This document shows, piece by piece, positions 21,455 to 27,096 of a DNA stretch of 27,096 nucleotides (the stretch's first letter is position 1; the number at the start of each line of letters is the position of its first letter). Below the pieces are notes generated by a model. That model searched no databases, had not been told where the DNA came from, and was given only the letters and a program-made list of their open reading frames with translations. The position numbers and the translations under genes were made by a program. Source of the stretch: a virus; IMG/VR virus record IMGVR_UViG_3300009150_000008, positions 1-27,096 of that record. The stretch is one strand, 5' to 3'.

Positions 21455-22354
21455 ATGCCAGAAATGATATATGAAGGAAGAGCACCTGGGCGACAAAGGT
21501 TAGGTGGATTTCCTTTCAAACAACTTCCCGCTGCCGGTGATATGACACCAGAATCAATGGTCAATGAACAAGCTCGAACTGGCAGACAAGAAATACAACA
21601 ACGGTTCACTCTTGCGTGGAATGAGATAAATAGGAGTGCACGATTCATTGGACGGCGAAAAGCATTGAATATGCGGCGTGAATTATATACCAAAGCCAAA
21701 CAAGAGATGCTTCAATTCAATCAGAAAGCAGAAACACAAGCAGATCAACTGGATAATATCAATCGACTTGCAGAACAGGGATTTATTTATAATGCTGATG
21801 AACTTAAAGCACGTATAGTGTATGGATCTGATGTAGCACGATCTATGTATCCACCAAGTAAATTACCTGAGCAAGAGTTCGGTGCATTAGATATAGCACT
21901 TAATAGAATTGAAAATAGACTTGCTGATTTTGGACGAGAGAAAAAACGAATAAAAAAATGGTATCTGGGAGAGAAAAAAGAACCTTTGGTACCAGGTAAA
22001 CTTGAATACCTGGATCGTAGTCAGTTATATACAGACGATAAGGGTGTTGTTAGACAGGGTATATGGGTCAAAGCACCACCAGAAAAGATTGCAGAGCATA
22101 GAATGCTTTTGCAAGAAAAACAACGAATCAAACAATTACAAACCAGTATACTCGGACGACCGGATGTGCAAAGACGTGTTGTTCAACCTGGTACTAAAGG
22201 TGGTACATTCGATGATAAGATCGCTGAGTCTGTGAGGCCACAACCAACAAGAAGGCCAGCACAGAAAATAATCAAACAGCGAAGTAATCTTACCGGGCAA
22301 ATACGTATCTCATATGATGGCGGGAAAACATGGCAGATGAGTGGGAAACAATAA
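21455..22354 (+). CDS. Coiled-coil putative internal virion protein
   Basis: The 299-residue protein is basic and mostly helical: QEIQQRFTLAWNEINRSARF, a Lys/Gln-rich stretch (YTKAKQEMLQFNQKAETQAD), and ENRLADFGREKKRIKKWYLG. The N-terminus is Pro/Gly-rich. It ends with a beta hairpin, GQIRISYDGGKTWQMSGKQ. GGAG lies 8 nt before the ATG. It overlaps the next gene by 25 bp. Its place between fibre and the giant protein suggests a core or ejection protein, or an assembly partner of either. Confidence 0.65.
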   Translation: MPEMIYEGRAPGRQRLGGFPFKQLPAAGDMTPESMVNEQARTGRQEIQQRFTLAWNEINRSARFIGRRKALNMRRELYTKAKQEMLQFNQKAETQADQLDNINRLAEQGFIYNADELKARIVYGSDVARSMYPPSKLPEQEFGALDIALNRIENRLADFGREKKRIKKWYLGEKKEPLVPGKLEYLDRSQLYTDDKGVVRQGIWVKAPPEKIAEHRMLLQEKQRIKQLQTSILGRPDVQRRVVQPGTKGGTFDDKIAESVRPQPTRRPAQKIIKQRSNLTGQIRISYDGGKTWQMSGKQ

Positions 22355-25300
22355 CAGAAGAGGATGAGTGGGAAACTATTCTTCCACCAGCACAACAGGT
22401 ACGACCAATAGCTAAGCAATTAGCCGAGGCACAAAGATACGCCGCTGAATTGCCGCGTGAACCAAGTTATGTTCCTGAGTTTGCACCTGTTGAACCTGCT
22501 ACTCTACCAGAACAACCACCTACCAGTCGTCAGATTTATCTCGGTGATCTTAGGAAGATCTACCGCGAACCTGGCACCACAGAACAACGAGAAAAGAAAG
22601 CCAGAGTAAGAACCAGAGCACGTCTTGGCGAGCGAGTCGGTGAGATACAAGCGATAGTACAAGATCCTATTACCAGACGAAGATTGCGAGAAAATGAGGA
22701 AGCTTTGAAAGGTAAGTTCCTTGACAAAACTTATCGTAGGTGGGAACGTGGTGAAATCATGGTTGTCGGTGGTGGATTGTTTCTTGCCGATACTATTTCC
22801 AGATTATCCGTACCCGGTGTTCTTTTCGGCGGTGGGATAAGAGATACTATTGGTGATTGGAGTCGTTTGATGCATCGGGCGTTGCAGGAACCAGAGATGC
22901 AACCGGTGATAGAAAATACATTTGATAAATATTTCGGTGGTGCTGTTGAAACTGGTCCCTTTCTCGGAGCAGCTATCGGATCAGCCGCGTTATCTGGTGG
23001 AGCTACATTGCCAGCAACGATAAGTGGATTTCTTGTGGCCTACGGCGTTGAAGGTAATAACATTTACCAAACGTCACTTGATCAGGGCAGATCAGAACGT
23101 GAATCAAGAATACGTGGTACTGTTGGTGGTATGATCAATGGTGGTATTGAAATCGCTGGAGGTGGCGGTACTAAATATCTAAAAGCAGCCCGTTTGTCTG
23201 CTGTAAAGAAACTTGGCAAAGCCAGATATTTCAGTAGGCGTGTTCTACACACAGCCTTAACTGAAGGTTTAGCGGAAGAAATACCACAGGAATTAGTGGG
23301 TATGGTTCTGGGCGGTGATCCACCGAGGAATCCTGATGGATCTATAGATTATTACGCAACAGCAAGTAGATTAATAGATGCTGGTATTATGGGTACTATA
23401 CTTGGTGGTGCTGTAGATGCACCGTTCTCTGCTTATGCTATAACTAAATTACCAGATCTACCCAAGGGAGATATAATAGATATTGGCGGTGGCAGGTTTG
23501 CAGTACCAGGTGTAATAAATACCGAGGCAAATATAATATCAGAAGAATCCGGCAATGCTGTGAATCCGTGGATTAAACAAGATGTCACTGCATCTAATAA
23601 AGGTCGTACATTGGTAATTCAATCTGCCGAAGATGAAGACATATCATGGATGGGTGAAGTAAATAACACTGTTCCAAAAACAGATGTATATATTGTAAAA
23701 GATATAACCGAAGCTAAAATATTTTTGGCTAAGTCAGGTTATGATCATATAGTATTTAATGCCACTGATACTACTAAAGAAGGTGTGAAAGAATTGGCTA
23801 AAGATTTCACTGGTGAAGTTTCTATAGGTGGTCCTACCGATCTAAAATTTTTCGCTGATCTTGATAATGTTAAAACTTATAAGTCAATACAAGAAATGAC
23901 TGAAGATCGTGGACTTGAATACAAACCTGGTACAGATCTTAGTCATTTTGAAAGCACACAACCCGATCCTACTGAAGCTGAAATCAGGACAGAAATTCAA
24001 ACAGTAGATGAAGCCATCGGTGCTCAACTTGGTCTTACTCCTATACAAGTACAGGATAAATTGGTTAAGGCTGAAGATCGTTATCGTTTGTTAAAACAAA
24101 AGGATGTTGGCAAACGTAGTAAAGCAGACAAAGATGAACTTGCTTTTCTCAAACGTAATCGTGGTGATATTGAAGCGATAGTGAATGATTATACCTCTGA
24201 GAAACCTGTTGTACGTGGTCTATGGAAGAAACCTAAGAAACCAGCCAAGAAAGAACTATTGCGTAAAGGACATCAGATACCTGAACAGATGGGTATGAAA
24301 GACGAAGAACGCCGGGATCTTCAAGAGATGGTAACAGGTAAACGCACTATGGCTGAGATGTCTAAGGATCAGATGATCAAATGGGTAGAGTATCTTGATA
24401 CTGAACTCGCAGCCAGGGGCGAAGTATACGAAGAGCAACCTGAAGTATTTCCACAGATAATCGAAAGCTTAACAACTGCCGCTAAAGTTCCAGTTGGCAG
24501 AATAAGAAAATATTTTAGAGAATCCAGACTCGGCGGTTTATGGTCTGATCTCAAACGCATAGAGCGATGGTTAGAAGCCCTGGATGGATACGAAGATGGA
24601 CCGCTTCATCAACATATATGGAAACGCACTAAACGAGCTGATGAACTTCGTAATGTAAATATAGGTACAGGTCAGACAGAATTCTTTAGAACCATTGAAG
24701 ATCAAAACATTGACAGTGCCGTATGGTGTGGTGCTAAAGAAACAATTCGTGAAGGTCTCGAACTCACTTCGTTTGAACAGATTGGTGTTTACTTGCTGGC
24801 TCAAAACGATAACGGTTTTAAGTACCTTACTAAAGGTATGGCTATCACTGAAGAAGATATAGATCTGGTTGAAAATAAACTGACTGAAGAACAGTTAGCA
24901 GTAGCCGCCTGGTTAGATGAACAGTATCGGGCACAGTGGCCAATAATCAGAGCAGCGGCCATTGAAGTTGGTGTTGATCCTAAACTATTAGAACAAGAAT
25001 TAAATTATTCACCTATTCTTCGCACTGATCTTGAAGATGATGTTGATTTTGTATCTTTGCTTACGGAACAATTCAATCAACAATCGCTCAAACCGGAAAA
25101 AGGATTTCTTGAGCAGCGTAAGAAACGTGCCATTGGTAAAATTCAACTTGATGCCAGTGTGATCTACATGAAGAATATTCAACGAATTGAGACGTTCAAA
25201 GCTATGGCCCCGATAGCCAGAGATCTTGGTAGAATTTTCCATAACCCGATATTCAAAACAGCACTCAATGGAGCTACTGAAGGACATGGTGTTAAGGTTA

Positions 25301-26433
25301 TGAATACATGGCTTAGAGATACTATACGTGGATTCATGACAGGACCACAATCAGAACATGCCAAACTCATTTCTATAATGCGGCGAAATGGTATAATCTA
25401 TGCTATCGGTTATAACATACCGTCAGTTATGAGACAAACATTATCATTGAATAACGCTATCGCTCTTGATCCTCTCATGCTCAAATATGTTCCAGCTAAT
25501 TTGCTTGAAGCTACCAGAGGTAGATATAAAGCGATGGAACAATTCGTAGAAGAACGATCTTCGTTGGTCCGAACCAGAGAATATGATCGAGATCTTAAAA
25601 AGAAATGGAATGCCAGTACTCTTGGTAAACGACTAAGAGGTAAGAAACCTTGGAGTGAAAAGGCTACACGTTGGATTCGGTGGACAGATAAACGTACTGT
25701 AGTAACAGCATGGAAATCATTGTATGACGTAGCCCTTGAAAAAAATATGACCGAACAACAGGCTATAGAGTTCGCCGATCAGGGCATTACTCGCACACAG
25801 CCGATGGCCAACATGAAGGATCTTCCACACTTTTTTAGAGGTGGAACATTAGAACGTTTGTTGTCTACGTTTCAGAATCAGATAAACAATAATCTCAATT
25901 TCTATATACATGACATCATCGGTTCAAGGATAGCTGGCAAGATCAGTAATACTGAAGTAGCCTATCGTGTGATGTGGTCTTATGTAATCCCGGCCATAGT
26001 ATTCGGTATAATAGGCCGAGGTGGATTGCCTATGGATGAAGGTAAGATTAGTCTTCGGAAATTACTCGTAGATCTCACTACATACCCTATCGCAACATTG
26101 ATGTTAGCTGGTCGATTAATAAATCGTATGATCCGAGGATGGGGTAATTCTGGTACTGTAGGCGAGATTGCACCCGAAGAAGCAGTGAGAACAGTCCAAG
26201 CTGCAAGACGCGGTGATATTCCGGGTATGATTAAACACGCAACAGCTACTTACGGAGCATTCACTGGCAGGATACCGGCTCAAGCTATACGAACTACAGC
26301 AGGTATTATGGATTTAGCGGCTGGTACTACCAGAGATCCCAGGCGATTGATTTATACACAATGGGCATTAGATCAAGAAAAAACAACACGCCCGGCTGAA
26401 CGAAGAAGAGGTAGACCCGCAAGGAGACGATGA
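22330..26433 (+). CDS. Giant internal virion (DNA ejection) protein
   Basis: The 1367-residue protein opens with a DEWETI tandem (residues 3-8 and 12-17). It then has Gly-rich hydrophobic regions (141-170, 205-240, 262-280) able to enter membranes, and a C-terminal hydrophobic helix (about 1211-1232, MWSYVIPAIVFGIIGRGG) with another at about 1244-1272. Residues about 424-540 form an alpha/beta segment (GRTLVIQS, DVYIVKD, YDHIVFNATD, GEVSIGGPTD, DNVKTYKSIQEM) like a Rossmann-type sheet. The rest is helical. Known analogues are podovirus core proteins expelled into the host. No lysozyme or transglycosylase motif is evident. The start lies inside the previous gene. Confidence 0.75.
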   Translation: MADEWETITEEDEWETILPPAQQVRPIAKQLAEAQRYAAELPREPSYVPEFAPVEPATLPEQPPTSRQIYLGDLRKIYREPGTTEQREKKARVRTRARLGERVGEIQAIVQDPITRRRLRENEEALKGKFLDKTYRRWERGEIMVVGGGLFLADTISRLSVPGVLFGGGIRDTIGDWSRLMHRALQEPEMQPVIENTFDKYFGGAVETGPFLGAAIGSAALSGGATLPATISGFLVAYGVEGNNIYQTSLDQGRSERESRIRGTVGGMINGGIEIAGGGGTKYLKAARLSAVKKLGKARYFSRRVLHTALTEGLAEEIPQELVGMVLGGDPPRNPDGSIDYYATASRLIDAGIMGTILGGAVDAPFSAYAITKLPDLPKGDIIDIGGGRFAVPGVINTEANIISEESGNAVNPWIKQDVTASNKGRTLVIQSAEDEDISWMGEVNNTVPKTDVYIVKDITEAKIFLAKSGYDHIVFNATDTTKEGVKELAKDFTGEVSIGGPTDLKFFADLDNVKTYKSIQEMTEDRGLEYKPGTDLSHFESTQPDPTEAEIRTEIQTVDEAIGAQLGLTPIQVQDKLVKAEDRYRLLKQKDVGKRSKADKDELAFLKRNRGDIEAIVNDYTSEKPVVRGLWKKPKKPAKKELLRKGHQIPEQMGMKDEERRDLQEMVTGKRTMAEMSKDQMIKWVEYLDTELAARGEVYEEQPEVFPQIIESLTTAAKVPVGRIRKYFRESRLGGLWSDLKRIERWLEALDGYEDGPLHQHIWKRTKRADELRNVNIGTGQTEFFRTIEDQNIDSAVWCGAKETIREGLELTSFEQIGVYLLAQNDNGFKYLTKGMAITEEDIDLVENKLTEEQLAVAAWLDEQYRAQWPIIRAAAIEVGVDPKLLEQELNYSPILRTDLEDDVDFVSLLTEQFNQQSLKPEKGFLEQRKKRAIGKIQLDASVIYMKNIQRIETFKAMAPIARDLGRIFHNPIFKTALNGATEGHGVKVMNTWLRDTIRGFMTGPQSEHAKLISIMRRNGIIYAIGYNIPSVMRQTLSLNNAIALDPLMLKYVPANLLEATRGRYKAMEQFVEERSSLVRTREYDRDLKKKWNASTLGKRLRGKKPWSEKATRWIRWTDKRTVVTAWKSLYDVALEKNMTEQQAIEFADQGITRTQPMANMKDLPHFFRGGTLERLLSTFQNQINNNLNFYIHDIIGSRIAGKISNTEVAYRVMWSYVIPAIVFGIIGRGGLPMDEGKISLRKLLVDLTTYPIATLMLAGRLINRMIRGWGNSGTVGEIAPEEAVRTVQAARRGDIPGMIKHATATYGAFTGRIPAQAIRTTAGIMDLAAGTTRDPRRLIYTQWALDQEKTTRPAERRRGRPARRR

Positions 26434-26591
26434 TGACTGATGAAGAGCGTGATGAACTTCTGATCCGGGTTGACGAGCGAGTATGTAGTCTTACTAAGCA
26501 TTTCACTAATCACATTAAACATCATTGGATGATAGCTATTCCTGTGATTATGTTGGTGTTAGGATTGGTTATTGCTCTACTTATTAAGTAA
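26433..26591 (+). CDS. Small single-span membrane protein (holin-sized, 52 aa)
   Basis: The sequence MTDEERDELLIRVDERVCSL is followed by a His-rich link (KHFTNHIKHHW) and a membrane span (MIAIPVIMLVLGLVIALLIK). Charged head plus one C-terminal span is the layout of XhlA-like and small holin-type phage proteins, though no lysis enzyme is next to it here. AAGGAG is 6 nt before ATG 26433; the alternative ATG at 26430 is too close. It overlaps the upstream stop by one base and the convergent minus-strand gene by 15 bp. Holin role is inference. Confidence 0.7.
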   Translation: MTDEERDELLIRVDERVCSLTKHFTNHIKHHWMIAIPVIMLVLGLVIALLIK

Positions 26592-26768
26592 TTCATCTTT
26601 AATATCTTGAATAATACTTCCATCTGAATTAGCATATTCAACTCTACGCAATACCCACCTTAAGGCTTCCTTCCACATATTTTCACAACCGTTACATGAA
26701 GCCTCGTGAGGACAGTTTTTAGCTTTACAATTATCATTTTTCCATGCTTCAAATGCTTTCATCTTCAT
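26577..26768 (-). CDS. Small Cys-rich protein, possible zinc binding
   Basis: The peptide has cysteines in CKAKNC and CNGC with a His between (NCPHEASCNGC), a compact metal-site pattern, followed by a Trp/Arg-rich helix (MWKEALRWVLRRVEYAN) and an acidic C-terminus. Two starts are possible: ATG 26768, which overlaps the previous stop as ATGA, or ATG 26762, which has AGGAG at the better 7-nt distance (61 aa). It converges with and overlaps the late operon end by 15 bp. No family is recognised. Confidence 0.7.
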   Translation of the reverse strand: MKMKAFEAWKNDNCKAKNCPHEASCNGCENMWKEALRWVLRRVEYANSDGSIIQDIKDELLNK

Positions 26769-27034
26769 TCTCCTATCAAAGCCCTACCCGCCAGATTACT
26801 GATCGGGATGCCTTGGGACCACATAACTGAAACTATTGGATTAACAGTTTTACCAGAAGAGAGATTTTCATATACATTAAGAAGATCAACTGCATTTTGA
26901 ACTACAGCCATCGGTATTATACAGAACTCTCCATTTCTGTTCCAAACTATAGGTAAAGGTTTCAATAACATTGAATTTACCTTTATCATATCGCTTTGCT
27001 CATAAAATATATAAAAGCTATCTTTCTTTTTCAT
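26765..27034 (-). CDS. Hypothetical protein (89 aa)
   Basis: GGGAG lies 7-8 nt before the ATG. The sequence begins MKKKDSFYIFYEQSDMIKVN and includes LPIVWNRNGEFCIIPMAVVQ and an NLSSGKTVNP turn; it looks like a small alpha/beta soluble protein. Its stop overlaps the next ATG as ATGA, and its start overlaps the partial gene at the window edge by 17 bp, so the three form a tightly packed leftward operon. Function unknown. Confidence 0.75.
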   Translation of the reverse strand: MKKKDSFYIFYEQSDMIKVNSMLLKPLPIVWNRNGEFCIIPMAVVQNAVDLLNVYENLSSGKTVNPIVSVMWSQGIPISNLAGRALIGE

Positions 27035-27096
27035 TCCAAATCTCCCTCAATTTCAAATACTCTTCGGGGTGATTCCCACTATGCAACTGTTCTCTG
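27018..27096 (-). CDS. C-terminal end of a leftward gene cut by the window edge
   Basis: A frame open from the right edge ends at TAG 27018-27020 and encodes a charged tail (HSGNHPEEYLKLREIW, then NEKER). The overlap with the next gene and natural-looking codon content support it. The bulk lies outside the window. Confidence 0.45.
   Translation of the reverse strand, partial: REQLHSGNHPEEYLKLREIWNEKER

Overview
The window looks like part of the genome of a tailed double-stranded DNA phage (Caudoviricetes), probably of podovirus type. The evidence is an uninterrupted late-gene order of small terminase candidate, large terminase, portal, scaffold, major capsid protein, decoration-type proteins, head-tail adaptor, propeller-type tail protein, tail fibre and a very large internal (ejection) protein. 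No tape measure, tail tube, sheath or baseplate gene is visible. No replication, integrase, repressor or lysis enzyme gene lies in the window, so host and lifestyle cannot be read from it. Base composition is moderately AT-rich, and most gene starts carry a clear Shine-Dalgarno (SD) sequence.

Left block, 1-1980, minus strand. Two short operons of small genes read leftward. One (603-50) encodes a Trp-rich acidic protein and an orphan zinc finger that resembles the N-terminus of the phage's own endonuclease VII-like proteins. The other (1945-1225) encodes five proteins of 26-79 residues, several coupled by ATGA overlaps, and ends at a rho-independent terminator. Both operons start at a strong promoter with an extended -10 and a 17-bp spacer, placed so that the first ATG falls at about +1. 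This suggests leaderless messages. About 600 bp of non-coding DNA between the operons carries repeated ATGTCTWTATAGA boxes and other repeats.

Control region, 1981-2700. This is a divergent switch region with several inverted repeats and a rightward promoter (2317-2345) whose -35 side is covered by a perfect 12-bp palindrome. It is followed by a tRNA-His gene and a strongly structured RNA segment (2585-2663).

Late region, 2695-26591, plus strand. The order is an ATA-initiated small ORF candidate, an HExxH metalloprotease-like protein, an unknown beta-rich protein, a membrane-anchored trypsin-like protease, a small basic protein, a small terminase candidate, then terminase, portal, scaffold and capsid. 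Three free-standing HNH endonucleases sit in successive gene junctions: terS/terL, terL/portal and portal/next gene. A terminator at 16052-16090 divides head genes from tail genes. The tail propeller protein is split into a 73-residue N-terminal ORF and a long second ORF that starts with an extra lectin-like domain. The tail fibre carries about ten YadA-head-like repeats and a recognisable C-terminal domain. The region ends with a 1367-residue internal virion protein and a holin-sized membrane protein.

Right edge, 26577-27096, minus strand. Three small genes (one partial) read leftward and converge on the late operon, overlapping its last gene by 15 bp with no visible terminator between them.
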